DNA of 64,000 bases from Roseburia sp. AF12-17LB (GCF_003479605.1 NZ_QUHR01000003.1:1-64000), one strand, 5' to 3'; shown: positions 34,797 to 43,209, numbered from the stretch's first letter. The notes: a model not told the origin generated them from the sequence alone. A program made the numbers and translations.

Positions 34797-36560
34797 CTAC
34801 CTTCTTATTCTTCTTATCAACACGCCATTTGACAAAAGTGTGGAATCAATGTAGTGGCGGGCAAGCAGGATTTCTCCCTGCTGTTCCACTTCAACATCTT
34901 CTTCACAGCAGTTGATGATTACCTCCACATAACAATCCGGAAAATCCACTTTCCGGAACTGGATAACACGCTTGTACTTGGCATAATCATTTGGGAAATG
35001 GAAATTGCGGCTTTTTAAAAGTGGTTCCTGCCTGCGCAGGTGAATCAATGTTGCAATAATTTTGCTGCGCTCAGCATATTTTCCAGCCTCAATGTCCTTC
35101 CAAGGCATACAACGTCTGCAATCCGGGTCATAGCTTCCCTCCATTGCAATTTCTGTTCCATAGTAAATGCAAGGACTGCCCGGCATTGCAAATAATACTG
35201 CAATCTGTGCAAAATACTCATCCAGATTTTTCACATCCGAGCGGAGCCGCTTTGTATCATGAGAATCCAGAAGATTGAAAAGCACATCATTGGTCTGCTG
35301 CATATAGCTTGTATAGCAGCGGTTAATCGTATACTCAAAATCCTCATTGGTCAGGCTTTTATCTATCCAGAAATCCTTAATACTTTGTCCCAGTGGATAA
35401 TTCATAACGGCATCAAATTCATCCCCGCGTAGCCATGGAAGTGCATTGTGCCAGATTTCTCCTAAAATATAAATGTCCGGGTTAATTTCCTTTACTCTGG
35501 CATGCAGCTCCTTACAGAATCGATGAGATACCTCATTTGCCACATCCAGACGGATTCCGTCAATACCATAATGCTCCACCCAGTTTGCACAGATATCGAC
35601 AAAATATTTTCTGACCTCCGGATTATTGGTATTGATTTTCGGCATTCCATCATAAAAGGCAAAGGTATAAATCTGTTTTTTCTTTGCAGCTTTTCCTTTC
35701 CGGTCAAATGGCCATTCATTTATCATAAACCAGTCATAATATTCTGATTCCGGTCCTTTTTCAAGGACATCCTGCCACGGTGCAAAATAATATCCGCAAT
35801 GATTAAACACGCCATCTAACATTACACGGATGCCACGTTTATGTGCTTCTTCCACCAGATGAATCAATGTCTCTTCATCTCCAAACCGTGGGTCTATCTT
35901 TGTATAATCCGTCGTATCATACTTATGGTTGGATGGTGACTCATTGATTGGTGTCAGGTATAATCCATTGATTCCAAGATTCTGCAGGTAATCCAGCTTA
36001 CTTGTGATTCCAGCCAGATCTCCGCCAAAGCATTCCTCATTTTTCACTCTGCCATGCTCACGCCACGGCACTACATCCTCCGGGTCAATGGAATGGTCGC
36101 CGTTACAGAAACGGTCCGGGAAAATCTGATACCACACGGTATCGTTTACCCATGCAGGTGTACGCGGCACATCGCACGGATTCATCCACGGAAATACAAA
36201 ACACTGGCGGCTTCTGCCTTCCAGATGCATCTGCTCATCACTGACAAATCCATCCTCAAAATAGAACCAGCTTTCATTTTCTGTCTGTAACTTAAAATAA
36301 TATTTCAGACGTTTATACTCCGGTCGGACGGTTGTTGTCCACCAAATCTGATTTTTCAGACGCTTCTTATAAATGATTGCCTCTTCCGTTCCATCCCAAT
36401 TCTCTCCGCCACCTAAGATACCAGCAGCAAATGGGTCTCCTGATATGATGGATACCGATTGCACATCATATCCCGTCTTAATATTAATAATTAACTCATC
36501 TTCATTCAACGGATAACAATAATTGTCACTCGCCTGATGATAAACTGCATTAAAATCCAT
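34797..36560 (-). CDS. GH13 alpha-glycosidase (neopullulanase/cyclomaltodextrinase-like)
   Basis: A 587-residue cytosolic GH13 enzyme (no signal peptide). An N-terminal starch-binding-like domain (about 1-125) precedes the (beta/alpha)8 barrel with DGVFNHCG, DGIRLDVANE (Asp nucleophile), ILGEIWH (Glu acid/base) and NLLDSHDTKR (Asp). This is the neopullulanase/maltogenic amylase subfamily that hydrolyses cyclodextrins, pullulan fragments and short maltodextrins. A -10 TATAAT on the minus strand lies at 36604-36599. Start 36560 follows GAGGA. It stands between the two glpP copies. Confidence 0.92.
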   Translation of the reverse strand: MDFNAVYHQASDNYCYPLNEDELIINIKTGYDVQSVSIISGDPFAAGILGGGENWDGTEEAIIYKKRLKNQIWWTTTVRPEYKRLKYYFKLQTENESWFYFEDGFVSDEQMHLEGRSRQCFVFPWMNPCDVPRTPAWVNDTVWYQIFPDRFCNGDHSIDPEDVVPWREHGRVKNEECFGGDLAGITSKLDYLQNLGINGLYLTPINESPSNHKYDTTDYTKIDPRFGDEETLIHLVEEAHKRGIRVMLDGVFNHCGYYFAPWQDVLEKGPESEYYDWFMINEWPFDRKGKAAKKKQIYTFAFYDGMPKINTNNPEVRKYFVDICANWVEHYGIDGIRLDVANEVSHRFCKELHARVKEINPDIYILGEIWHNALPWLRGDEFDAVMNYPLGQSIKDFWIDKSLTNEDFEYTINRCYTSYMQQTNDVLFNLLDSHDTKRLRSDVKNLDEYFAQIAVLFAMPGSPCIYYGTEIAMEGSYDPDCRRCMPWKDIEAGKYAERSKIIATLIHLRRQEPLLKSRNFHFPNDYAKYKRVIQFRKVDFPDCYVEVIINCCEEDVEVEQQGEILLARHYIDSTLLSNGVLIRRIRR

Positions 36561-36598
36561 TTGTTTCCTCTTTCTCTTTGCGATGTATTTGTCTTTAA

Positions 36599-36604
36599 AT
36601 TATA
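36599..36604 (-). promoter_or_regulatory. -10 element of the glycosidase promoter
   Basis: TATAAT on the minus strand, about 38 bases ahead of the start; the -35 is weak. Confidence 0.4.
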
Positions 36605-36686
36605 ACATATTTCTTTTCATTTCTCTTTATCATTTTTTTCAAATACAGGTATAATAGTTACAAAGATTCAGAAAGGCGGTTATATT

Positions 36687-37190
36687 ATGCTTTCCAACTG
36701 TAGAGACGCTATGAATAATTCACCGATTATTGTGGCAATTAAAGATATGACAGGATTAGAAAAATGTCTGACCTGTGACAGCCAGGTTATTTTTATTCTG
36801 TTTGGAGATATCTGCAATATTTCAGATATTGTAGACAAAGTGAAATCTGCCGGAAAAACCGCTATGGTACACATTGATTTAATTAACGGTCTTTCCGGGA
36901 AAGAGATTGCCGTGGATTTCATTCAGAAATTTACCCGGGCTGACGGTATTATCACTACCAAACCATCCCTTATTAAACGAGCCAGGGAATTAGAACTTTC
37001 CACGATTCTGCGTTTCTTTGTCATCGATTCCATGGCTTACAGCAGCATTGAAAAACAACTCCGCTCTGTTAAACCGGATTACATCGAAATCCTGCCGGCA
37101 CTGATGCCTAAGGTTGTATCCCGCATATGCCGGAGCTGTCTGCATCTCTTCTACCAATCCGGATGTGTGGTTTCTGTAAACTCCAACTGA
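36687..37190 (+). pseudogene. Second glpP copy, frameshifted by a 74-base deletion
   Basis: The first about 147 codons match the intact glpP closely, including promoter and ribosome site. At ATGCCGG (37127 region) the sequence jumps to the material that in the intact copy follows a second ATGCCGG 74 bases later. 74 is not a multiple of three, so the frame shifts and ends at 37190 after an unrelated tail (RSCLHLFYQSGC). The lost segment covers the PVITGGLI phosphate-binding loop (about residues 148-172). The original C-terminal codons are still readable in another frame to TAA 37177-37179. It is probably non-functional. Confidence 0.88.
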
Positions 37191-37264
37191 AACCGGAGAT
37201 TTATTCTTTCTATATTGAATTAGTTCGCTTCCAATACTTTTTTATTCTATATATGCGCAAAGAT

Positions 37265-37315
37265 GTTGACTATTCAACTTTTAACTGTTATGCTTTTATA
37301 TGTTGAGTATGCAAC
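37265..37315 (+). promoter_or_regulatory. marR promoter flanked by two operator-like repeats
   Basis: TTGACT (37266-37271), 17 bases, TATGCT (37289-37294). The inverted repeat GTTGA-CTAT-TCAAC (37265-37278) covers the -35, and a near copy GTTGA-GTAT-GCAAC (37302-37315) covers the start region. The layout predicts repression by the MarR protein encoded just downstream. The outer arms AGATGTTG/CAACATCT followed by T could also fold as a hairpin. Confidence 0.75.
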
Positions 37316-37378
37316 ATCTTTTTTTTTTGCAAATAACGGAAATTTATACCTTTTTCCCGTAGCTTTATGGAGGCAGCT

Positions 37379-37855
37379 ATGATTGAACGATTTGAAACCT
37401 TTACCACCAATATTGCATCGATTTACAAAAACATTGTAAAAATAAAGAAATATGAGATGAACAAAATTGGTCTTAAGGGCACTCATGTTACATGCATGAA
37501 TTTTCTAAACAATTCTCCGGAAGGTCTTACTGCCGCTGAAATCTGTGTTCTCGCCAAAGAAAACAAGGCTGGTATTTCCAGGGCGCTTGCCGACCTCCTA
37601 GAACAGGGGCTGGTAGAATATGTCAACGCAGAAGATACGTCCGACAAGCGGAAATACCGCGCCAAGGTCATCCTGACACCCAAAGGGATTGCTTATGCCC
37701 AAAAAGTAAATGCCGCAATCAACAATGCGGTATCTTTTGGCGGCTCAGATCTTTCCGATGAAACCCGGGCTGTTTTTTATTCTGCATTAAAAACAATTTC
37801 CACAAACTTAGAACAATATTGTAATGAATTAGAAAGGAATGATGAGCATGAATAA
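37379..37855 (+). CDS. MarR family transcriptional regulator
   Basis: A 158-residue winged-helix regulator. The helix-turn-helix block is GLTAAEICVLAKENKAGISRALADLLEQGLVEY, followed by the wing DTSDKRKYRAKVILTPKG, and flanking dimerisation helices. ATG 37379 follows GGAGG by 5 bases. It overlaps the next gene by 8 bases, so it is in an operon with the alcohol and aldehyde dehydrogenases, which it likely controls together with itself through the two operator-like repeats upstream. The inducer is unknown, possibly an aldehyde or fatty acid. Confidence 0.93.
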   Translation: MIERFETFTTNIASIYKNIVKIKKYEMNKIGLKGTHVTCMNFLNNSPEGLTAAEICVLAKENKAGISRALADLLEQGLVEYVNAEDTSDKRKYRAKVILTPKGIAYAQKVNAAINNAVSFGGSDLSDETRAVFYSALKTISTNLEQYCNELERNDEHE

Positions 37856-39059
37856 ATGTAAAGCTGCATATTGCAGAATTTTTCAGAAATGTTTTAAAAT
37901 TGCAATCCCTTTTTTGCCTTACAGACATCCGGAAGTTTTTTACAGCACTTCCAAACTGACCGGGCTTTTTGAAGAAAAAGGCATTGATACTATATTAATC
38001 ATTACAGATGCCGGTATCCGCAAATTTGGTCTTTTAGACCGGATGCTTATGCATTTTGACCACCATAACATCCATTATTTTATCTATGATAAGACGGTCG
38101 CTAATCCAACTACAACAAATGTAGAAGAAGCAAGAGTGCTTTATCTTGAAAAACATTGTGATGCTATCATTGGTTTTGGTGGTGGCTCCAGTATCGACTG
38201 TGCCAAGGCCGTCGGTGCAAGAATTGCAAAACCTAAGCAGTCTTTATCCAAAATGAAAGGTATCTTAAAAGTGCATAAAAAACTGCCTTTATTGGTTGCG
38301 ATTCCGACAACTGCAGGAACCGGAAGCGAAACCACTCTCGCTGCTGTTATCACAGATGCCCAGACAAGACATAAATATGCCATCAATGATTTTCCTTTAA
38401 TTCCTGCATATGCTGTATTAGACCCGAAAGTAACCATAAGTCTTCCGCCATCTCTTACCGCCACCACCGGTATGGATGCCTTAACCCACGCCGTAGAAGC
38501 TTATATTGGCGGTTCTACTACAAGGCATACCAGAAAATATGCTAAAAAAGCAACTAAATTAATTTTTGACAATATCTACAAAGCATATGACGACGGTCAG
38601 AATATAGAAGCAAGAAAAGAAATGTTGAAAGCCTCTTTCTTTGCCGGATGTGCTTTTACCAAATCCTATGTCGGCTATGTCCATGCCGTAGCCCACTCCC
38701 TTGGCGGCAAATATAATATTCCACACGGACTTGCCAATGCGACAATACTTCCGATGGTATTAGAAGATTATGGTTCTACCATTTACAAAAAGCTCTACCA
38801 ACTTGCTGTTTATGCAGGTATTGCTGACGAATCCGATGATTATGAAGTAGCTGCTGATAAATTTATCTCTGCCATCAAAGACATGAAAAAATATTTCCAG
38901 ATTGGTGATACTTTTTCCGAGATTCAAAAAGAAGATATTCCGGAGCTTTCCAGATATGCCGATAAAGAAGCAAACCCGCTTTATCCGGTTCCAGTTCTGA
39001 TGAATGCAAAAGAGCTCGAAAAATACTATTATATGCTTATGCCAGAGGAGGAAAAATAA
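37848..39059 (+). CDS. Iron-containing alcohol dehydrogenase
   Basis: A 403-residue NAD(P)-dependent group III alcohol dehydrogenase. Blocks: the nucleotide-binding GFGGGSSIDCAKAVG, PTTAGTGSETT, GMDALTHAVEAYIGG and GYVHAVAHSLGGKYNIPHGLANA, giving the metal-binding His/Asp residues. The start at 37848 is chosen because AAAGGA lies 9 bases upstream; two ATGs just ahead are too close to it. It overlaps marR by 8 bases and the aldehyde dehydrogenase by one base (TAATG). The substrate is not shown by sequence; pairing with an aldehyde dehydrogenase suggests alcohol-to-acid interconversion. Confidence 0.93.
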   Translation: MNKCKAAYCRIFQKCFKIAIPFLPYRHPEVFYSTSKLTGLFEEKGIDTILIITDAGIRKFGLLDRMLMHFDHHNIHYFIYDKTVANPTTTNVEEARVLYLEKHCDAIIGFGGGSSIDCAKAVGARIAKPKQSLSKMKGILKVHKKLPLLVAIPTTAGTGSETTLAAVITDAQTRHKYAINDFPLIPAYAVLDPKVTISLPPSLTATTGMDALTHAVEAYIGGSTTRHTRKYAKKATKLIFDNIYKAYDDGQNIEARKEMLKASFFAGCAFTKSYVGYVHAVAHSLGGKYNIPHGLANATILPMVLEDYGSTIYKKLYQLAVYAGIADESDDYEVAADKFISAIKDMKKYFQIGDTFSEIQKEDIPELSRYADKEANPLYPVPVLMNAKELEKYYYMLMPEEEK

Positions 39060-40438
39060 TGACTGAAGCTGAAATAACAGAACTTGTTTCTACGCAGCGC
39101 AATTATTTTAAAACCGGTGAAACATTATCAGTTGCTTACCGGATTGCCGCTTTAAAAAAGCTGAAAAATACTATTTCAAACCATGAAAATGAAATTTTAG
39201 CAGCGCTTAAGGCTGACCTTGGAAAATCAGCCCACGAAAGCTATATGTGCGAAGCCGGACTGGCTTTAAGCGAACTTACCTATATGATAAAGCACACCAG
39301 AAAATTTGCCAGTGAAAAAACCGTTCATACGCCCCTTGCACAATTTCATTCCAGAAGCTACAAAAAACCGTCTCCATATGGTGTTGTACTGATTATGAGC
39401 CCCTGGAATTATCCTTTCCTGTTAACCATTGACCCATTAATCGATGCAATTGCCGCAGGAAATACTGTCATTTTAAAGCCAAGCGCCTACTCGCCTAACA
39501 CAAGTGCCATCATCACATCTCTGATAAAAGAATGTTTTGAAGAGAAATATGTAGCAGTTGTAACCGGTGGCCGGGCAGAAAATACGGCTCTTTTGCAGTC
39601 GCACTTTGACTATATATTCTTTACCGGAAGTCAGGCGGTCGGCAAAACTGTCTTAGAGCATGCAGCTTCCCACCTTACTCCGGTAACACTTGAGCTTGGT
39701 GGAAAAAGTCCCTGCATCGTTGCAGCAGATGCCAACCTGAAATTAGCCGCCAGACGAATCGTATTTGGGAAATATCTCAACTGCGGTCAGACCTGTGTGG
39801 CACCGGATTATGTATATTGCGATGAGCAGATCAAAGATGCTTTGCTCTTAGAAATAAAAAAAGAAATCATCCGGCAATATGGGGAATCTCCTCTTGATAA
39901 TTCCGATTATGGCAAAATCATCAACGAAAAGCATTTTTATCGCATCAATAGGTTGATTGATTCTTCAAAAGTAATTTTTGGCGGTAATTCCAACGAAGAA
40001 ACGCTGCAGATTGAGCCAACCGTCATGGATCATGTGACTTTTGAAGATGCCGTCATGTCAGAAGAAATCTTCGGTCCGGTTATGCCTGTATTAACTTTTT
40101 CACACATGAGTGAAGCTACCGGCAAAATTAATTCCATGGCTCATCCTCTTGCACTCTATATCTTTACTTCAAGCAAAAAGACTGCAGACGAAGTCATTTC
40201 CCATACTGGTTTCGGTGGTGGCTGTATCAACGATACCATCATTCATCTTGCCACAACAGAAATGGGCTTTGGCGGCTTCGGTGAAAGTGGCATGGGTTCT
40301 TATCATGGTAAAACCGGATTTGATACCTTTTCCCATTACAAAAGCATCGTTGATAAAAAAACCTGGATTGATCTGCCTATGAGATACCAGCCATATACTT
40401 CTCTTCATGACAGGCTTATCCGGTTCTTTCTGAAATAA
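39059..40438 (+). CDS. Aldehyde dehydrogenase
   Basis: A 459-residue class-3-like NAD(P) aldehyde dehydrogenase. Blocks: SPWNYPF, KPSAYSPNTS, FTGSQAVGK, the catalytic Glu in TLELGGKSP and catalytic Cys in NCGQTC (around residue 241), EEIFGPVMPV. The hydrophobic/basic C-terminus (DRLIRFFLK) is reminiscent of fatty aldehyde dehydrogenases that associate with membranes. It is the last gene of the marR operon. Confidence 0.93.
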   Translation: MTEAEITELVSTQRNYFKTGETLSVAYRIAALKKLKNTISNHENEILAALKADLGKSAHESYMCEAGLALSELTYMIKHTRKFASEKTVHTPLAQFHSRSYKKPSPYGVVLIMSPWNYPFLLTIDPLIDAIAAGNTVILKPSAYSPNTSAIITSLIKECFEEKYVAVVTGGRAENTALLQSHFDYIFFTGSQAVGKTVLEHAASHLTPVTLELGGKSPCIVAADANLKLAARRIVFGKYLNCGQTCVAPDYVYCDEQIKDALLLEIKKEIIRQYGESPLDNSDYGKIINEKHFYRINRLIDSSKVIFGGNSNEETLQIEPTVMDHVTFEDAVMSEEIFGPVMPVLTFSHMSEATGKINSMAHPLALYIFTSSKKTADEVISHTGFGGGCINDTIIHLATTEMGFGGFGESGMGSYHGKTGFDTFSHYKSIVDKKTWIDLPMRYQPYTSLHDRLIRFFLK

Positions 40439-40481
40439 CCGGAAGATATTCCGGGTATTTTCCAGAGAACTTGTCTAATGG

Positions 40482-40561
40482 CTGAATGCACGCTCTATTA
40501 CCTGAATGCTCGGTCTATCGGCTAAGCGCTGGGCTATTTGCCTACATGCACGCTCTATTGG
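40482..40561. repeat. Four 20-bp-period tandem repeats
   Basis: Units start at 40482, 40502, 40522 and 40542, exactly 20 bases apart, of the form CTGAATGCACGCTCTATTAC with diverged bases. A fifth start at 40562 (CTGGCAGGGAG) runs into the terminator. They lie between the aldehyde dehydrogenase stop and the convergent nuclease-like gene. Confidence 0.8.
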
Positions 40562-40564
40562 CTG

Positions 40565-40594
40565 GCAGGGAGCTTTAAAAGCTCCCTGCTTGTT
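40565..40594. terminator. Terminator between aldehyde dehydrogenase and nuclease-like gene
   Basis: GCAGGGAGC pairs with GCTCCCTGC around TTTAAAA; TTGTTTAT follows on the plus strand. It may serve both converging genes. Confidence 0.75.
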
Positions 40595-40601
40595 TATATA
40601 T

Positions 40602-41399
40602 CTATTGTAAATATCTGTCTATCATCTCTTCTATAATTTTAAAATCCTGCACATTCTGCTGAGTTTCAAATGTAAGTATCAGATTTTCACCCGGATATAT
40701 TCCGTTCTTTTCATAAGATTCAATCTTTCTTATTGCTGCTCTTGCATATTCAGGGTCATCCATCATGCCCTCATGTTCCCAATAAATTTCCTTTCGCTTT
40801 TTTCTGGAAAAGAATGTAAAATCCGGATAAACAATCCCATATCCTTTTAAATATAATGGTTTTTCATATCTATATAAGATTTCTTTTCTATAAAAGAAGT
40901 CTGCCAGCATTTTTTCTGTTTTTGATCTCACACGTTCCCCTTTTTCCGTAATAATAACCGGCACTCCCTCCTGAAATTCTTTTCCCTTGTATTCTCTCCT
41001 ATACCATTCCATTTCCAATTGCTCCTCTGTTGGTTCCACCGGAATCACGAATGCTTTTCGGGCAGGATGCTCCTTCTTATATACTTCTTCAATTTCATTA
41101 TCATGATATGTCCCAACTAGCGATTTCATTTGTTGCAGCCGTTTTTCTGCTATTCTCAATACTTTTTCATCATATGATTTTTGAGCTAATTTTCTCACTA
41201 AATCCATCTCAGATTTTTGAAGAAATTTTTGGCATTTCATATCATTCTCTTTTTTCACATGATAAAACTGAGTATAATTATGAGATTTTGATACCCTGAG
41301 CGTTCCCTCTGGCATATCTGCTAATTCTTTTCTCAGCTTTCCAGCAATCTTCTCCAATCTCAAGTATTCCTCTATCAATAATTTTCTTAACCCCTTCAT
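40602..41399 (-). CDS. Orphan PD-(D/E)XK nuclease-like protein
   Basis: A 265-residue protein of no named family that I recognise. The N-terminal half is a charged helical/coiled region (about 1-110). The C-terminal half has SKTEKMLADFFYRK (conserved Glu in the first helix), KGYGIVYPDFTFF (Asp in a PDF motif) and KEIYWEHEGMMDDPEYA (Glu-x-x-x-Glu/His strand), the order expected of a PD-(D/E)XK restriction-endonuclease fold, with the usual Lys position replaced. GTGGAGG precedes ATG 41399. No partner gene is adjacent. It is bounded by two unusual tandem-repeat arrays. Nuclease activity is inference from the motif pattern. Confidence 0.6.
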   Translation of the reverse strand: MKGLRKLLIEEYLRLEKIAGKLRKELADMPEGTLRVSKSHNYTQFYHVKKENDMKCQKFLQKSEMDLVRKLAQKSYDEKVLRIAEKRLQQMKSLVGTYHDNEIEEVYKKEHPARKAFVIPVEPTEEQLEMEWYRREYKGKEFQEGVPVIITEKGERVRSKTEKMLADFFYRKEILYRYEKPLYLKGYGIVYPDFTFFSRKKRKEIYWEHEGMMDDPEYARAAIRKIESYEKNGIYPGENLILTFETQQNVQDFKIIEEMIDRYLQ

Positions 41400-41485
41400 G
41401 CATTTCCTCCACTTCTTATTAATTGCAATAAATAACTCTACTTTTCCATTCTATTACAGTTGTTTTTTCTCCCCTCTCATTTTCA

Positions 41486-41986
41486 GCTGTAACTAAATCA
41501 CCCCTTCTGCAGCTTTTTCTCCGGCTCTCCCAAATTCAGCTGTAACTTTTCACCCTTTTCTACAGCTTTTTTCCCGAAATGTTCATTTTGTGCTGTAACT
41601 ATGCCTTCTCCTCTACAGCTTTTTTCTCGAATCTCTCATTTTCGGCTGTAACTATATCTTCTCCTCTACAGCTTTTTTCTCGAATCTCTCATTTTCGGCT
41701 GTAACTATATCTTCCCATCTACAGCTTTTTCCCTGAATTTCTCATTCTGCGCTGTAACTATGTCTTCTCCTCTACAGCTTTTTTCTCGAATCTCTCATTT
41801 TCGGCTGTAACTATATCTTCCCGTCTACAGCTCTTTCCCTGAATCGCTCATCCTGTGCTGTAACTATGTCTTCTCCTCTACAGCTCTTTCCCTAAATCTC
41901 TCATCCTGTGCTGTAACTGTGCCATCTTTTCTACAGCTCTTTCCCTGAATCGCTCATTTTGTGCTGCAATAGTCGCCAGTAGCAGC
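41486..41986. repeat. Ten-unit tandem array, exact 53-bp period, each unit a hairpin
   Basis: Units begin GCTGTAAC at 41486, 41539, 41592, 41645, 41698, 41751, 41804, 41857, 41910 and (GCTGCAAT) 41963: every step is 53. In each, GCTGTA pairs with TACAGC 22 bases later (28-base hairpin), then a T-rich 25-base stretch such as TTTTTTCTCGAATCTCTCAT follows. Unit 1 keeps pairing by a wobble and unit 10 by a paired change (GCTGC with GCAGC). The last unit is truncated after the hairpin. No open frame spans the array. Confidence 0.95.
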
Positions 41987-42006
41987 TTGTAAATGTAATC
42001 ATATTC

Positions 42007-42042
42007 TGATTATGATAATGCTGATTATGATAATGCTTATCA
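42007..42042. promoter_or_regulatory. Fur-box-like palindrome on a 15-bp duplication
   Basis: TGATTATGATAATGC occurs twice in tandem (42007-42021, 42022-42036). The second copy runs into TTATCATTA, giving the perfect 6-3-6 palindrome TGATAA-TGC-TTATCA (42028-42042), which resembles a Fur-family operator. Confidence 0.55.
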
Positions 42043-42047
42043 TTAAA

Positions 42048-42075
42048 TTGTAACGGTAATCTGAAATTATATAAT
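42048..42075 (+). promoter_or_regulatory. Orphan promoter next to the Fur-box-like site
   Basis: TTGTAA (42048-42053), 16 bases, TATAAT (42070-42075). No plus-strand gene follows before the convergent rpsI terminator, so it drives a short RNA, or is a relic. Confidence 0.4.
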
Positions 42076-42153
42076 CTTGATTTCTGTTAAAATAATGCTA
42101 TTTATAAGACTATTTCTATATATTGGAAAATGTGTACCCGACCTGGTACTTAG

Positions 42154-42185
42154 ATAAAAATCCCGGAAGCCCAAAGCTTCCGGGA
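42154..42185 (-). terminator. Terminator of rplM-rpsI
   Basis: A perfect 10-bp stem (42161-42170 with 42176-42185) followed on the minus strand by five T. Confidence 0.9.
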
Positions 42186-42222
42186 ATATTGTTTGAATGT
42201 TTTGAATATAATTCGGAAACGA

Positions 42223-42615
42223 CTAACGTTTGCTGAACTGTGGAGCACGACGTGCAGCTTTGAGACCGTATTTCTTTCTTTCTTTCATACGTGGGTCTCT
42301 TGTTAAGAATCCGTTAGATTTCAGAACTGGTCTGTAATCTGCATCAACGGTAAGTAATGCTCTTGCAATACCATGACGGATTGCTCCAGCCTGTCCTGTA
42401 TATCCGCCACCTTTTACGTTTACCAATACGTCGAACTTGTCGGCTGTCTCAGTAACTGTTAATGGCTGACGAACGATAACTTTCAAAGTCTCTAATCCGA
42501 AATATTCATCGATATCTCTTTTATTTACTGTAATCTTACCTGTTCCTGGTACTAAATATACTCTGGCAACAGAGGATTTTCTTCTTCCTGTTCCGTAATA
42601 CTTTGTATTAGCCAA
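42223..42615 (-). CDS. rpsI: 30S ribosomal protein S9
   Basis: A 130-residue S9 with the family blocks [15 protein letters not shown] at the start, [19 protein letters not shown] and the C-terminal [16 protein letters not shown] whose Arg tail reaches the decoding P-site. The start codon is TTG at 42615: AGGAGG lies 9 bases upstream and no ATG fits the conserved N-terminus. It lies 16 bases behind rplM in the usual two-gene operon. Confidence 0.97.
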   Translation of the reverse strand: MANTKYYGTGRRKSSVARVYLVPGTGKITVNKRDIDEYFGLETLKVIVRQPLTVTETADKFDVLVNVKGGGYTGQAGAIRHGIARALLTVDADYRPVLKSNGFLTRDPRMKERKKYGLKAARRAPQFSKR

Positions 42616-42631
42616 TGTTTTTTACCTCCTA

Positions 42632-43060
42632 TTAAAATGTTAAAGCTTCTGGTTTCTGAGCTTCATGCTTGTGGTCTGGTCCTGCGTATACAAATAATTT
42701 AGTATACATTTCTCTTCCTAAAGGTCCCTTTGGAAGCATTCCCTTAACAGCGAACTCAATAACTCTTTCTGGATGCTTTGCTAACATTTCCTTTAATGTA
42801 GTCTCTTTCATACCGCCTACATAATCGGAATGATGGTAATAAATCTTCTGGTCTAATTTCTTACCTGTTACTTTAATCTTCTCTGCATTTACAACGATTA
42901 CATAATCACCTGTATCGATATGTGGTGTAAATGTTGGTTTATTCTTTCCTCTTAATACTTTAGCAACTTCTGATGCTAAACGTCCTAATGTCTTTCCATC
43001 AGCGTCTACTACATACCATTTTCTCTCAATGGTTGCTGGACTAGCCATAAAAGTTTTCAT
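42632..43060 (-). CDS. rplM: 50S ribosomal protein L13
   Basis: A 142-residue L13 with [18 protein letters not shown] near the N-terminus, [21 protein letters not shown], and [18 protein letters not shown]. It is an early 50S assembly protein. AAGGAGG precedes ATG 43060. It is the first gene of rplM-rpsI, behind a consensus promoter and a folded leader of about 140 bases. Confidence 0.97.
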   Translation of the reverse strand: MKTFMASPATIERKWYVVDADGKTLGRLASEVAKVLRGKNKPTFTPHIDTGDYVIVVNAEKIKVTGKKLDQKIYYHHSDYVGGMKETTLKEMLAKHPERVIEFAVKGMLPKGPLGREMYTKLFVYAGPDHKHEAQKPEALTF

Positions 43061-43203
43061 TGGTTTACCTCCTTGAAATTATAAGGAACATATACATTCT
43101 GCGTAATGTCCGGACGCAGTCCGCTTTGCGTTCCACACTATTGTTTCTATAGTTGAAATGTCGCTCCGGGGCTTTGGATTGACATTCTTGTACTATGTCA
43201 GAC
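43061..43203 (-). promoter_or_regulatory. Structured 5' leader of rplM
   Basis: The leader contains several pairable segments on the minus strand: GAATGTC with GACATTT, ACTAT with ATAGT, and GGAACGCA with TGCGTCC. L13 leaders are known autoregulatory structures in several bacterial groups; whether this matches one needs a covariance-model search. Confidence 0.45.
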
Positions 43204-43209
43204 TTAGAT

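Noticed and set aside
41486..41986. CRISPR array
   Set aside because: The units are 53 bp head to tail with conservation across stem and much of the tail, no unique spacers of constant length, and no cas genes in the window.
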